This document shows, in pieces, positions 44,488 to 56,547 of a stretch of 64,000 nucleotides of DNA. Source of the stretch: Cerioporus squamosus. Taxonomy: Eukaryota > Basidiomycota > Agaricomycetes > Polyporales > Polyporaceae. Position numbers and translations under genes: made by a program. The notes under the pieces are model-generated. The model had not been told where the DNA came from and did not search any database. It saw only the letters and a list, made by a program, of their open reading frames with translations. The stretch is from the NCBI GenBank assembly GCA_022592435.1, contig JABYQS010000012.1, positions 62,001 through 126,000 of the forward strand, written 5' to 3'. How positions within the stretch are numbered: the stretch's first letter is position 1; each line of letters begins with the position of its first letter.

Positions 44488-46252
44488 CTATGTTCTCACC
44501 ACAAGGAATTGCTCTGGTATCTCCGGGTTCTCATACGACGAGAGTATCACTTCCGTCTGAGTCGACCCGTCGTCAGCCGTTCCGTGCACCCGTTCTACCT
44601 GTATATCCACAACTTGCATGTTAGGACGAGCCACGATCGGAGAAAGTATGACGGACCTGGAAGACGCGAGTGTTGAACCCAAACTGCTTGACCGATGGCC
44701 GACATTGGCGGGCGATGGATAGAATTTGGTGATAGGACTGCTTGGTAACATCCTCCGATCCGAAGTCGAGGGGGCGGTTAACGTGTACCGCGCGGAGCAC
44801 AGGCGCTTGTGCCAGACACGGTCCGAGTGTATCCTACGCAGGTTTTTGTCAGTACAGTGGAGTTGAGCGCAGACGAGAAGACGCACGAGGTCGCTTTGCT
44901 CGACGACCATGAACAACTGTTGGAGTACGGTACAGCGCCGGCAGATGTCGGCGATGCTGTCGATGCTCATGCGCATACGATGGACCGAGAACCGCGTCAA
45001 ACGACCTCCGTGTGCGTTCACGATGGCCTTGCAGAAGTCGTCACTCAACCGATGGCTGACATGGCCGCCGACTGTCGAGATGTGGAACTGCTGGAGCGGG
45101 GCATTGGAGAGTAGATCGAGTACGTGCTGCTGCCATTCTGCTAGCGATGTGTGCTCATACACGGTGAGAGTGACCGAACGAAGCCGGGAAAGTGTACCAG
45201 CGCGGTTGCATCGCTGACTGAAAACAGCCATGTCCTGCGCGCTTGTCAGCTTCAGCTCGGTATCGTCATCCAAACGAAACGAACGTACGAATGCCGTCGA
45301 TACACCTTCTAAGCCCAGGCCGACGATCCCTCTATAGTTGTGGGAGAGCACGGCCCACAGGCCTTCGTGTGTCACCTTCGGGCATCCTACGAGGTATAGG
45401 TATTCCAGGTTGGTAAGATGCGGCGCTAGCTGCAGGAGCACGCTATCGTTGACACGAGTGGACGACTGCCGATTGGCGAGGTCAACATGGATGTCGGATA
45501 CGACCTTGTATGTCAGCTCGCCTTGCAAATGATACTGAGGTGCTGTAGTGTAGAGCCTGTAGCCATGATCCAAGGTGATAGGTTGGCGACGACAGGAGCA
45601 CTAGGCATGATGAGCGTAAGCTTGCGAAGGTGAGAGAACTGTGGAAGGACGGTGGGGTCGTAGAAGCCAGCGTTCTCTCCGTTGATCTCGAGCTCCCGTA
45701 GTCTCGAGCACTGAGCCAGTGTTTCCAGAACAGATGAGGTGAGAGACCCATGTCGCGTCCATGTACAAGCCCGAAGGTTGACGCAGTTGCGAAGACCCGC
45801 AAGACACGCATCCAGTATCTGGTCGTGATCTTCCGACTGAAGTGCCTTGGGGAAGTCACGAATAACTGGATGAATTATCAGCATCACGGAACGAAGTGGC
45901 AAGCTCAAAGAGAATGGATGATTAAAGGCAATACGGACCAAGTTGCAGCACATACTTAGCGAGATGGGGGTATTCCGCCAGTGTCCTGAAGAGCTTGATA
46001 ACCTAACGTTCCGTTGTCAGCTCTGACCATCTTCCCTGAGGTATGGTGACGCGACTCACTTACCTTTGCTTTGCCCTCCTTGTGCCAAGCATAGATGAAG
46101 ACACGTTCATACAGTAGAGGAATCGTGAACTCATAGAAACGATGGTCGACGAGACATATTGCAGCAAGGTGACTCGGCTTCACGACATGCTGAATGATTA
46201 CAGGAAGCAGCTCCAGGGGTTTATCTTCAAACTGGGCATACTTCGAAGGCAT
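44488..46252 (-). CDS. F-box/LRR-type protein
   Basis: ATG 46252 (MPSKYAQFEDKPLELLPVII) starts an F-box-like segment with LAAICLVDHRFYEFTIPLLY. Introns with GTAAGT (near 46070) and GTCCGT (near 45935) donors join to HLAKYVLQLVIRDFPKALQS. Leucine-rich segments follow: LETLAQCSRLRELEINGENA, LVGCPKVTHEGLWAVL and RHTRFSVH-like repeats down to the C-terminal exon VVDIQVERVHGTADDG, reached over a 44-nt intron. Such proteins recruit substrates to SCF ubiquitin ligases. One -1 frame break lies near 45533 (IICKAS versus IICKGELTYK) and would be healed by a third G in a GG run, probably an assembly error. The gene is divergent from SPT5 with 261 bp between the start codons. Confidence 0.75.
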
Positions 46253-46513
46253 ACAAGTCGTGTCCAAAGAATCACTGCACGAAGTGAGAGCAGGTAAGAA
46301 AGAGCTGTATACACCTGCAGGAGGGTCCGAGCAAAGGCGGCGCTGGCGCCCATGTTTTGACTCTCCGACAAGTCGGAGGCGAACACTATGCCAGGCCAAA
46401 CTGTCTCCGATCAAATTGTGGCACACTCGCAAGGGCCCACGACAGTGAGCGCACTCATTATACCACTCTCTCCCTTTACCACCACCTTCCTCCCCCACTC
46501 ACCCTCTCCTGCC
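46253..46513. promoter_or_regulatory. Short bidirectional promoter region between F-box gene and SPT5
   Basis: Only 261 bp separate the two divergent start codons, so both core promoters must lie here. CATTATACC at about 46456 is a possible TATA-like element for SPT5, and a pyrimidine-rich run precedes its ATG, as is common in fungi. Inferred from gene layout. Confidence 0.45.
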
Positions 46514-49500
46514 ATGTCCGACGTCGAGGACGACACCGTCTTGAACAGCGGCGACCCCGCCGAAGACCACGAGGAGGAACAGGAGAAGCAACCTTCCAAG
46601 AGCCGACGACGTGAATATGATGAGGATGAGGAGAGGAAGAGGAAGAAGAGGATGAGGAGGACGAGGAGGAAGAAGATGAGGAGGACGAGGACGAGGGCGC
46701 GAAACGCGGGCAAAAGCGGGCCAAGGTATGTGGCGCCCTCCTGGATCCCCGTGCAGCGTTAATGCCACAATAGCACCGACACAAAAAGCCGGCAGTCAAC
46801 CGATTCCTCGATGTAGAAGCTGAGGTGGACGAGGATGAGGACGAGGAGGAGGAAGAGGATGAATATGCGCGAGGTGCGTCTGATGTGTGCGTCTGCGCTC
46901 ATGTGAGACTTACGCTCTTCTTGTATTGCAGACGAGTTCATCGCGGATGCCGGTGTGGAGGGTGAAGAAGACTATGATACTGTCCGGAGAGCTGCCGACC
47001 ATGCACGGTATGACCGCCGCGTCCGCGAGATGGACGACAGGGACTTGGAGCAGGTCGCAGAGGATATCAGCCAACGTTACAGGAGAACGGCTGTCCGCTA
47101 CACCGGAGAGATGAGCGACGTTCCCCAACGACTCCTCATGCCATCTGTACATGATGCGAACCTGTGGCAAGTCCGAGTCAGGGTATGTCGTCCGAGTCTT
47201 TGGACCATACCTACGCTAATGGCACTGTCGCGCAGCCGGGCAAAGAGCGAGACATCGTTTTCAGCCTCATGAGGAAAGCGATCGACCTCGAGTATGGCGC
47301 TCGACCCCTCCAGATCCTCTCCGCGTTCCAACGCGACTCGCTACCGGGGATGATCTACGTCGAGGCGAGGAGCGCGAAGCAGGTCAGCGAAGCCATCAAT
47401 GGTCTCGTCGGTGTCTTCCCCAGCCGCGGTATCAACCTCGTTCCTATCGAGGAGATGGCGAGTCTGCTCCAGATCAAGCAACAGGAGTTGACAGTCACGC
47501 CTGGCAGCTGGGTGCGCATCAAGAGGGGCAAGTACCAAGGCGACCTTGCGCAGGTCATGGATGTCACGGAGAATGGGGAAGAGGTCGGGCTGAAGTTCAT
47601 CCCTCGAATCGACTTGAACCCCAAGGACGAAGCCTCACTGGACGGACGGAAGCGCAAGAAGGCTGGCGCGGGTCTCTCGTCCTTCAGCATGCGCCCACCG
47701 CAGCGCTTCTTCAACTATGAGGAAGTCGTCAAGGTGTATGGTAGGAAGTCCGTATCAAAACGGAACCAGGTCTTCGTCTTCCAGAACGACACCTATAAGG
47801 ACGGCTTCATCGAGAAGGACTTCCGATTAACTGCCTTGCAGCTGGACGACGTCAACCCGACGCTCGACGAGATCACGCGTTTCACTCGCGGCCAGGATGG
47901 CAACGAGAACGAGTCCAACGTCGACTTGTCCATCATCGCGGAGGCGTCTCGCAAGGCTGCCATCTCCGTCCTCCAGCCTGGTGATCATGTCGAGGTCTTC
48001 GAGGGCGAGCAGTCTGGAGTGCATGGTACTGTCCACAGTATCGAGCAGGATGTCGTCACGATCGAGCCGGAAGGAGTGGACTTCGATGGCCAGCGGGTGC
48101 AGATCCCCGCTCGCAGTGTACGGAAGCGCTTCAAACCCGGAGACCACGTCAAGGTCATGACGGGCAAGAACGCTGACGAGACAGGCCTGGTTGTGTCGGT
48201 TCTGGACAACGTTGTGACGTTCTTGTCAGACATGTCGATGCAGGAGGTGGGTGTATCGATGCTGTTGGACCGTTCTTGTGATCCTGACGCTGTTTTTAAG
48301 GTCTCTGTTTTCTCCAAGGATTTGCGTGAAGCAGCTGAAGTAGGAACCGGCACGAACATCGTCGGCAATTACGAGCTTCACGACCTCGTCCAACTAGAGT
48401 GAGTCTCACCGTGACCTATGGTGCTAGTGCAGACAGCAACTAACGTCGGCGCCACAGTCAGCAGACAGTCGGCGTCATCTTCAAGACTGAGCGTGATTCT
48501 TTCCGTGTCCTGGATCAGAACGGACAAGTACGTCTCGTGCAGCCACACCAGATCACCATGCGCCGAGATTCCCACCGAGCGATCGCTGTGGACTCGGAGG
48601 GTCACGAGCTCCGGAAAGGGGACAACGTCAAGGAAGTCGATGGCGAGGTCAGTACTGGACTTGGCCTTGTGGTCGGTATGTTTCACTCACGACTATCATA
48701 GGGACGTAAAGGTCGAGTCCTGCACACCCATCAGTCGTTCTTCGCCTTCCTGCACAACAGGGACTACAACGAGAACGGCGGGGTGTTCGTCACTCGTGCT
48801 CGTTCTCTTGCGTCCCTGGCACCGAAGGGCAACGCCATGAAGTTGGGTACTACCGACTTGACGAAGATGAACCCCGCGTTGAGCGGTGGTGCTGGCGGCA
48901 TGGTCGGCTCTGGGATGATGGGCCGCGGTCCTCGAGACCGACTCATCGGCGTCTCCGTCATGGTTATCAAGGGCCCCAGCAAGGGCTATGTCGGGACGAT
49001 CAAGGACACCAATGGTCCCCATGCCCGCGTCGAGCTGCTCACAGGCAACAAGGTTATTACCATCGACAAGGAGAAGCTGCGACGCAGGAAGTGAGTGTTA
49101 TCCTCCGAGCTGCCGTGGACTTCCTCTCATGCTTGGGTAGTCCTGATGGGAGCTTGGAGCCTCTTGAGAAGATGATGGGTTCGATGGGTCCACCTCGCCC
49201 AGGTTTCAGCGGACAGACACCAAATCCGTATAATCAGGGTGGCGGACGGACGCCGGGATGGGGCGCCAATAACACTGGCCGAACACCGAATCCCTATAAC
49301 GACAGCCGCACACCAGCATGGTCTGCGAACTCTCGGACACCTAACCCGTATGCCGACCACGGGAAAACGCCAGCATGGGACGCCACAGCAAGGACACCCA
49401 ATCCTTACACACAAGGTGGCGGGAAGACCCCGGCGTGGAACTCGTCATCGCGCACGCCGAACCCATATGCAGGTGCAAACTCAAGCAGTGCGCCATCGTG

Positions 49501-50299
49501 GGGTGGGGCAACACCAGGGCGTCCAGCAGGTTCAGGCTGGGATTCTTGGGTTGGTTTATTCCCCTTGTACCTCATCTAGTATGGTGCTGACATCGGGGGA
49601 CAGGACTCTCGCGGCGCGCCCACACCATTCTCAGCGTTCACGCCTGGAGCCCCAACGCCTGCACCATATGTCTCGCTGCAGACGCCAGGTGTATACGAGT
49701 ACCAAACACCAGCGCAAACAAACGCCTATCCGCAGACCCCAGGTCTCATGGGCGGCGGCATATGGGGCAACCACGACAATACGTTCGGTATGTACGATCC
49801 CCCTCGTATACCTCCGCATGAGTCTCATGTGTAATCAATAGAGCTGTCACCAAAGTGGCTTCTTGACGAGGACCTGGCCGACAAGGTGGCGGGCATCATG
49901 GTCGAAGTCCGGGGCACTTTTGCCAACGCAGGCCAGCCTGGCTGGCACAATGGCGACTACGAGGGCAAGCAGGGCGTCGTGCTGTCGGTCTTTAACACGA
50001 ACAACGACACGTTCGACTCGACCGCGCGGGTGCGGTTCTTCCAGCCCGTCGACCCATTACAACCCATCCTTCCGGTACCTGTGACATATCTGTGGCCAGT
50101 ACACCCCGAGAACAAGGGCGACGATGTCATCATCCTCTCCGGCGTCCAGGGCAAGGGCCAGGAGGCGAGAGTCGAGGCCGTCGAGTCGAGGAATACAATG
50201 GTCCTCACGACAAAGGCGACCTTCCTCGTCATCGACAGTCACCCCGAGCGGCTCGTGCGCGTCCGCCAGGTCGACGAGGTGGGCAACTTCACCCGCTGA
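46514..50299 (+). CDS. SPT5: Transcription elongation factor SPT5 (DSIF/NusG family)
   Basis: Partner of Spt4; binds RNA polymerase II and sets processivity, in the nucleus. At least seven introns, for example 46726-46773, 46874-46931, 47183-47235 and one starting at 48399. In order: an acidic N-terminus; RYDRRVREMDDRDLEQVAED; the NGN domain from PGKERDIVFSLMRKAIDLEYG; KOW modules with PGSWVRIKRGKYQGDLAQV, LQPGDHVEVFEGEQSGVHG, KPGDHVKVMTGKNADETG and VMVIKGPSKGYVGT; a C-terminal repeat region with at least six TPNPY units; and a last KOW with KQGVVLSV and VRVRQVDEVGNF before TGA 50297-50299. Near 46633 the acidic tract leaves frame by -1 (a GA-rich run); one extra G restores EEEEEEDEEDEEEEDE. 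As SPT5 is essential, a sequencing deletion is the likeliest cause. Surrounding accessory genes do not affect the assignment. Confidence 0.95.
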
Positions 50300-51082
50300 T
50301 GGACGACCACGTTGCGCGCTTGGTTGGGGCCACCATTTCGCCGACTGGTATGATTGCTGTCTCGTAACTTACTCATCTTTCCGTTGTACGGCAATTGCAT
50401 CGTGTATTATATTCCGCTTTCGCACTAATGGACACGCGAGCCCGACATCCGAGCGTCACCCGGTGGACTGCATCAAGCTATGATTCTGACGAAACCAATC
50501 GATGTTGTTCCCGTTGCTTGTGGCGGACGTGCCTGTGTAGCTATTGTCAGTACTGATGTTGAGCTGTGTCCCGCGAAGCCCGAACATTCGATATTGTGTA
50601 CGTTCCGATCTATCTCGAGAGCTCCGGATGCTGATGGGTTGTGCTTCTCAGGTGCACATTCGGTACGTTGGTGGTTCGCTACCACCACGCGGCGATTTGG
50701 ATGTGGCGGATAGCAGCTTCTAGTAGCTGTCATTCCGTAAGACGTTGCGTTCTCATGTCACGGTCTGACAAGGCATGGATGCTACATACACAGCGTGTCG
50801 AGGAGTGATGGGGCCGCCCGGACAGCCGGCACCTGGCTGGTGTGGCGTTCGTCTGCACTGCTGCGCTCACTTATAAACAGCTCACATCTCCGTTCGCCAG
50901 GTATCAACGTATCCCCTCATCCCTCTCTATTGACGTCCCGTCATCCGCTCAGCAAGTCGCTCCCCCGGTTGATAATGATCCGAGCCCTATCCTGGAACCA
51001 CTTCCGACGCCCTTCGCGGTAATTTCAAGGTGAGCGCACATTTTCCGCACGCAAAGCTCGATGACATACCGATTGTCTGAAG
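50300..51082. other. Intergenic between SPT5 and the second HET gene
   Basis: No gene recognised. TATAAA at 50872-50877 is a plausible core promoter of the HET gene, about 206 bp before its ATG. Confidence 0.5.
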
Positions 51083-53059
51083 ATGTGGCTCCTCAACACG
51101 TCCACCGCCGAGCTCAAGTTCTTCCACAGCCCCTCGAGCGTCCGGTACGCCATCCTGTCCCACGTCTGGCGGGACCACGAGCAGAGCTTCCAGGACCTCC
51201 AAACGCTCCGCGCCCAGTTCATCTCCCCGGACGGTTCGCCCCGCACCCGCGCGTCGTCCAAGATCCGCGAATGCTGCCTTTACGCCGAGCGTGCGGGTTA
51301 CAAGTGGGTTTGGGTCGACACCTGCTGCATCGACAAGACGAGCAGCGCCGAGCTCTCGGAGGCGATCAACTCCATGTACGCCTGGTACGCACACGCGGAC
51401 GTCTGCTACGCCTTCCTCGACGACGTGCGCGACAAGGAGAACCCGTGCGGGCACCGTTCGTCCTTCCGCCGAAGCCGTTGGTGGACTCGTGGCTGGACGC
51501 TGCAAGAGCTCATCGCGCCTAAGACGGTCGTGTTCCTGTCCAAGTCGTGGCATTTCGTCGGCACGAAGCACTCCCTCGCCCACGTCGTCGAGGAGATCAG
51601 CGGCGTCGACCGCGCCATCCTCGTCCATGAGCGCTCGCTTGACGACATCAGCGTCGCCCGGAGGATGTCGTGGGCATCGCGTAGGCACACGACGCGCGAA
51701 GAAGACCGCGCATACTCGCTCATGGGCATTTTCGGTGTGAATATGCCCACCATCTACGGCGAGGGCTCGCGCGCGTTCATCCGCCTGCAGCAGGAGACAC
51801 TCAAGGTCATCCCGGACCAGAGCATCTTCGCATGGGGCCCGATCCTCGACAATTACCCGTACGCGTGCAAGGGTTTTGCAACGGACTCGGAAGACGCTAG
51901 GTGGCAACCGTCCTATACTGGGGTGTCGCCGACCGACATGCAGACGCTACTCGCGCCGTCCCCAGTCGAGTTCGCCGCGGCCGGGCGCATTCGGCCCATC
52001 TCCATCAGCGATCTCTCGCACAGACTCGGGATCCCCCTGACGAACCCACGCTACAAGGCCACCAGCTATGGCATCCGTACGCACCTGCCCGTCGTGCCCT
52101 ACCAACCGACTCCTGCGCTCTCGCTCTCGACCCCGACGAACGTCGCCGTCGCCGTCCTCGCATGTGAGCACGAAGACGGGAGCCTCGTGCTGCTTTTCCT
52201 GCGCCACAAGCCGGGGATGCAGGACGAGCACTACGTCGGCGACTTTGTCGACGTGGGCGACGACGAGATCTTCACGCGCGCGTACTTCCGCGTCGCGTTC
52301 CTTGCCTCGGCGGCTCCGAGCGTCTTGCAGCTCTCCGAGGTGCGCGAGGTGTATATCCACAATCGTCCTCACCACGCGGTGCGGATGCATCTCCCACACA
52401 GGGCGCTACCTGGCTCCGATGCCGTCGAGCGCATCAACTACAGCTTCTTGTTCCCCGAGTGGGTGCTCAGTCGCCTCAAGAACGAGGGCTTTATATCTGA
52501 AGACCGCCCCGCCGGGGACGACGGCCTGACACTTGAGATGCCTGTATTACCAGGTCTCGATGTCAGCGCTATCTTCCGGCTCACCCGGGTCACGTCCGTC
52601 ACCTTCAAGCACTCCGAGGACGAGCGAGAGAACTTCACAGTCACCATCGGCATCGGGTGCATGTGCCAGCTGACGCAGAAACGCCGCGGATTCGAAGCCT
52701 TCTGGGTAGACGTCTCGCACAGCTCCCTCAGCCACGCCGGGCGGCTGCAGATGCGACAGAAGTGGACTGCTGCACTGGGAGCATCGGGCGGGTGCACCAG
52801 GCGGCACCTTAGCCGTGCACCAGTCGAGTTTACTGGCACACGGGGTACGGTGCGACTGACGATCACGCCTTGGGGGTCCTCATCCTTTGGCGGTCCGGCA
52901 GGACAGGAATGCAACTACGTCGTCGACGTCGAACTGCTTGGTTCCGACGATGAGGATGGTGAGGCAGGACCTGTTTCGCCCCTGGTACAGTCATCCACTA
53001 CCAGGGCGGCGGCGACATTGCGGCGGGCTGTAGAGATGCTCTGGAGTCTTCGGACATGA
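51083..53059 (+). CDS. HET-domain protein (heterokaryon incompatibility), intact
   Basis: An intron-free 658-residue frame from ATG 51083 (MWLLNTSTAELKFF) to TGA 53057-53059. The HET domain spans about residues 15-150: YAILSHVW, YKWVWVDTCCIDKTSSAELS, EAINSMYAWYAHADVCYAFL and WWTRGWTLQELIAPKTVVFL. It is followed by ARRMSWASRRHTTREEDRAY, SLMGIFGVNMPTIYGEGSRA and IRLQQETLKVIPDQSIFAWG. The remaining 400 residues form a large C-terminal region without clear repeats, similar in layout to the broken HET gene at 40640. HET proteins are known to cause programmed cell death on incompatible fusion; what this one senses is unknown. Confidence 0.92.
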   Translation: MWLLNTSTAELKFFHSPSSVRYAILSHVWRDHEQSFQDLQTLRAQFISPDGSPRTRASSKIRECCLYAERAGYKWVWVDTCCIDKTSSAELSEAINSMYAWYAHADVCYAFLDDVRDKENPCGHRSSFRRSRWWTRGWTLQELIAPKTVVFLSKSWHFVGTKHSLAHVVEEISGVDRAILVHERSLDDISVARRMSWASRRHTTREEDRAYSLMGIFGVNMPTIYGEGSRAFIRLQQETLKVIPDQSIFAWGPILDNYPYACKGFATDSEDARWQPSYTGVSPTDMQTLLAPSPVEFAAAGRIRPISISDLSHRLGIPLTNPRYKATSYGIRTHLPVVPYQPTPALSLSTPTNVAVAVLACEHEDGSLVLLFLRHKPGMQDEHYVGDFVDVGDDEIFTRAYFRVAFLASAAPSVLQLSEVREVYIHNRPHHAVRMHLPHRALPGSDAVERINYSFLFPEWVLSRLKNEGFISEDRPAGDDGLTLEMPVLPGLDVSAIFRLTRVTSVTFKHSEDERENFTVTIGIGCMCQLTQKRRGFEAFWVDVSHSSLSHAGRLQMRQKWTAALGASGGCTRRHLSRAPVEFTGTRGTVRLTITPWGSSSFGGPAGQECNYVVDVELLGSDDEDGEAGPVSPLVQSSTTRAAATLRRAVEMLWSLRT

Positions 53060-53347
53060 CAACGTTCTACTTTACTCACTTCACCTCCGTGCGCGTGGTT
53101 GAATTTGGGCGATAGAATGACTGAATCGAACCTATGAGGGCTGTTGAGCAGAGACATTAGAACTGTCATTTAATTGTAAAACCGTCGTTCGACTTCTTGT
53201 TCGCAACACTGCAACACCGTCTACCTCCAGAGCCCTGCTTAACTGCATACTATAGAGGGCGAAGCATCAGCTTCGCAAACAGAGGGCAATATACAACAAG
53301 CTCCACTTCACCTGTGGGATGCTGGTCAACGCGATCCAACCCAGGAG

Positions 53348-54052
53348 CTACGTCCGAAGAATTGTCGCATAGGTCTCTCGGGACCGGACCTTGGGACTCA
53401 TCTCTAGCTCGACACTCTCCCATCCAGCCTCAGCCGGCTCATCAACCACCACCCACCGGTCATCCTCAGGAAACGCGATGACCCTGCTCACCGACTGCAC
53501 CATTGCGTACTCGCGCGCAACCCCTGCAACAACTCCGGAGGTTAGCACCCAACCGTCGACGGCTTGCACCTTTAGGAGAACACACACCTCGCAACTTTGC
53601 TGGCTTCGCGATGTCCAGTATGCCGACCTCAATGCGTTCACTGGAACGCCTTCCTTCATCGCTTCCGCTCACGTAGTCCGACCCCAACACCTCGGTCTCA
53701 TCCTCCAGGTCAAGATCCCAATCCGCGTCCTCGTCCTCGCACACGAACTGGCGGGACACCCACGTCCTGCCGTCGTTCCTGCCAGCATTACGTCGCACGC
53801 TGTGTCCCCGCCTGGGTATCGACCGACTGGGCTGCTTCCACGGCTTGGGATCCTCGTAGATGAGGTGAGGTGCAATCTCGGCCTGCCAGCGGATGTATGT
53901 GAGCTGCGTACACACAGTAGCCCGGATGTTGGGGGACTTACCAGGGGCGCGTGGTAGTTCAACTCGCCCATCGTCCCTAGGACGGTCTTGGACGCCACAC
54001 CTGCACCACGCTTTATGGGACGTGCGACGATGTTGCAGGAGTTCTTGGGCAT
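53348..54052 (-). CDS. Small three-exon protein of unknown function
   Basis: ATG 54052 (MPKNSCNIVARPIKRGAGVA) to TAG 53348-53350. Two GT-AG introns join NYHAPL to AEIAPHLIYEDPKPWKQPSR, then AKLRG to VAREYAMVQSVSRVIAFPED, all in frame. About 190 residues: a basic N-terminus, a middle part rich in Arg and Asp (CEDEDADWDLDLEDE) and a C-terminus with DDRWVVVDEPAEAGWESVEL. No signal peptide, membrane helix or known domain. The clean exon joins support a real gene. Confidence 0.65.
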
Positions 54053-55066
54053 GGCGGTCAGAGAGTTGAGCGATGTGGTGCAAGGCAAGGGGGCGACGGG
54101 GCAAGATGAGAGACGGGGTGCGGTGGACTCTTCACGGACTGCAGGTGGAATTATATACCTCGACGGCTGAAGACCCGACATGTTACGATGCCGGGATGTG
54201 CTGTGGCAGCGTGATGAGGCGAGCTCGCCGCTCTCGCCACGGCGAAGGACTCGCCTGCGGCAGCCTACGCTTCTCGTTCCGCGACGGATGTATGTATATC
54301 ACATATTTTGTATGCGTCGGCTGCTGCGCAAGCGCACTGTCGTGAAACACGGAAGGTCAAGGAGCTGAAACCATGATAAGGTCAAGGAGCTGAAACCATG
54401 ATAGACTCGAACGCTTCCAAGGTGCTGGGACTCACCGTGATATGGCGCAGTACCTGCGTTCCAGTGCAACAAGTCTTGCGCAGCTAGGTGCTGCAGCATT
54501 GCTTGAATGGTTATCTGGCACCCTTCCAGGTGTCGAAGTCTTGTAGGCTTGATACTTCTTGGATTCCCAGTCGCTGCTACATATATGCCGCCTCTTGGTC
54601 CCACAACATCTTCTTCCCGCTGCAGCTGAACTGACGTACATGAACGCTTGCTCAACGCCAGGCTTATGATTTGTCGACAGGGCAAGTTGCCGATGGATAT
54701 CTGTAGGAGTCCATCCCAAACGCTGTACTCATCCGTTCAGAGGCGATGGTGAGAGGGACGGCGGGTCCGCATCCGCCACACCCAGTCTTCGCCACATTAT
54801 GGTTACCGGTTGTCAATGCACATCTTGCGCGTAAGTCAAGTGTCTCGGATCCACGACCTGCGCTCCGCAAGGGAGTTCCATATGATCGTTGACTTTGTGG
54901 GCAGGCACTGGGACAGACCATGATTGCACGCCCATATGGCTTAGTTCTGCATTGTTCCGAGCGCACTATCGCAAGCACCAACGCGGCAAATCTAGGATAT
55001 CAAGTGAAACCGTGGTGCCACACAAACAAACGAAAGCTCGGACAACATACAAAGTATAGGGCAGCA
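54053..55066. other. Intergenic with a short tandem duplication
   Basis: No gene recognised. The 3' ends here belong to the NOSIP-like gene, and the promoter to the small protein at 53348-54052. Holds the 25-bp duplication at 54353-54402. Confidence 0.45.
54353..54402. repeat. 25-bp tandem duplication, two exact copies
   Basis: The unit AAGGTCAAGGAGCTGAAACC plus CATGAT occurs at 54353 and 54378 with no difference seen. Probably recent slippage. Confidence 0.9.
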
Positions 55067-56547
55067 CTACCCCTGGAACGCAACACCCCTCTTCGACGTC
55101 TCCGCCAAGCCACCTGCTGCATACCCAGTGCCTGAAAAGTCATAAGCAACAAGCTGAATGCACGGCGCGACAACCGCGCACCTTCTCGCGACATCTCGAT
55201 GATGTCCTTCTCACCGAGCTTCACATCGCAAACGATGCACTGCTTCGCAGGCTTCACGAGCGTGTCCGTACATGTCTTGCACGTCACATGCCCGCAGGGC
55301 TTCATGACTGCTCCCGCATTGTACTGTTCAGCGAGCTACCAAGCAGAGGCACGGCAAGAAGGAGGGGACGCACGGTGCATCAGGGTGTTGTTCGAGAGCT
55401 CCTTTTTACATGACGGGCAGATCGGCTGCCGCTCGTCGTCCTTCAGCGCTTTGGGTTTGGGTGGTTCGGGAGATTGGGCACCGCCGTCCGTCGCGGGGGT
55501 CGACTCCACCGACTGTGCGGGGCGCGAGACCGTGTTCGTGTCGAATGACCACTTCACAGGGATGAGGCTCTTGCGTCTGCGTCTTGTCGTGAGCCTCCGT
55601 GAAATAGCAAGACCAACGAGTATTCGATACGCACGTCAGCGGGTGTGCTGGGTTCCCACCGTGGCATGTCGTCTGCAGCTTGACGTCTGCGAGCGAGGTA
55701 GGAGGACCACTGGACGTGTACGTTGGGGTCAGGGATGGAAGCCAGAAGTCCGGGAGCTTGCTCTTCAGAGCCTCCGCCTGCTCGCGCTCGATCTGCCGGA
55801 GGGCCGCCTCCTCCGCCTCACGGGTGAGCTTCTCCACCGCTGTCGCGTCGAAGTCAAACTTCCGCTTCGTTCCGCGAGCTATATGTCAACGCAGATGGAT
55901 GGCATGAGGTTCTGCTCGGGGAAACGACCTCACTGAGGCGATTGAGGGGATGGGACGTACATTCTGACGAGTCCAGCCCAGAGGACGTCGAGACGGTGGA
56001 CGTCGCAGCGAGCCCGAGCTGCCCTCTCTCGAACTCCCGTAGCACGCGCTCTCTTGCCGCTTCTCTGGCGCGTTCGCGTTCCTCCTCTGCCTCCTTCTTC
56101 AGAGCCTCCAGTCGGGCCTTCTGTCTCTTGATGTCATTCATTTGTGTCACTGACCCACGCTCGTCAGCCTGCTTGTCTCGTCCCAGACTACCGTACAGTG
56201 TCCGACGCAGCAACGATCCGCCGTTTATAGAGGAGCAAAGAGGAGAGGGAGAGACGAGAGACGACATAGAGAGACGACACGCACCCAAGTCAGTCAGGAC
56301 GCACTCCTTGCAGAACATATGTCCTTTCTGACACGCTACGGGGTCGCGGGCGCGCTGCAGACACAGCGCACACGCGTCGAACCTGCGCATCGACTCATGC
56401 CCTAGACGTTGCTGCGTGGTTCGGTTCTTCGTGAGTAAGACGTGGAGGAGAACTGGGACGTACGCGTTTCGTGCCATAGTCAAGCTTCTTGTACTCAGCG
56501 TATGAGAAGATCGAGGACGCGGTGTTGTTCTTGCTGTGTTTTGTCAT
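55067..56547 (-). CDS. NOSIP-like RING/U-box E3 ubiquitin ligase
   Basis: Several exons from ATG 56547 (MTKHSKNNTASSIFSYAEYK) to TAG 55067-55069. The N-terminal FDACALCLQRARDPVACQKG and HMFCKECVLTDL form a RING/U-box-like half; a long coiled coil follows (KRQKARLEALKKEAEEERER), then TKRKFDFDATAVEKL. The second RING half reads ICPSCKKELSNNTLMH...MKPCGHVTCKTC and CIVCDVKLGEKDIIEMSREG, and the C-terminal exon gives TGYAAGGLAETSKRGVAFQG. This order and the MTKHSKNNTA start match NOSIP, a conserved spliceosome-associated E3 ligase. All exon joins I checked are in frame. Confidence 0.88.
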
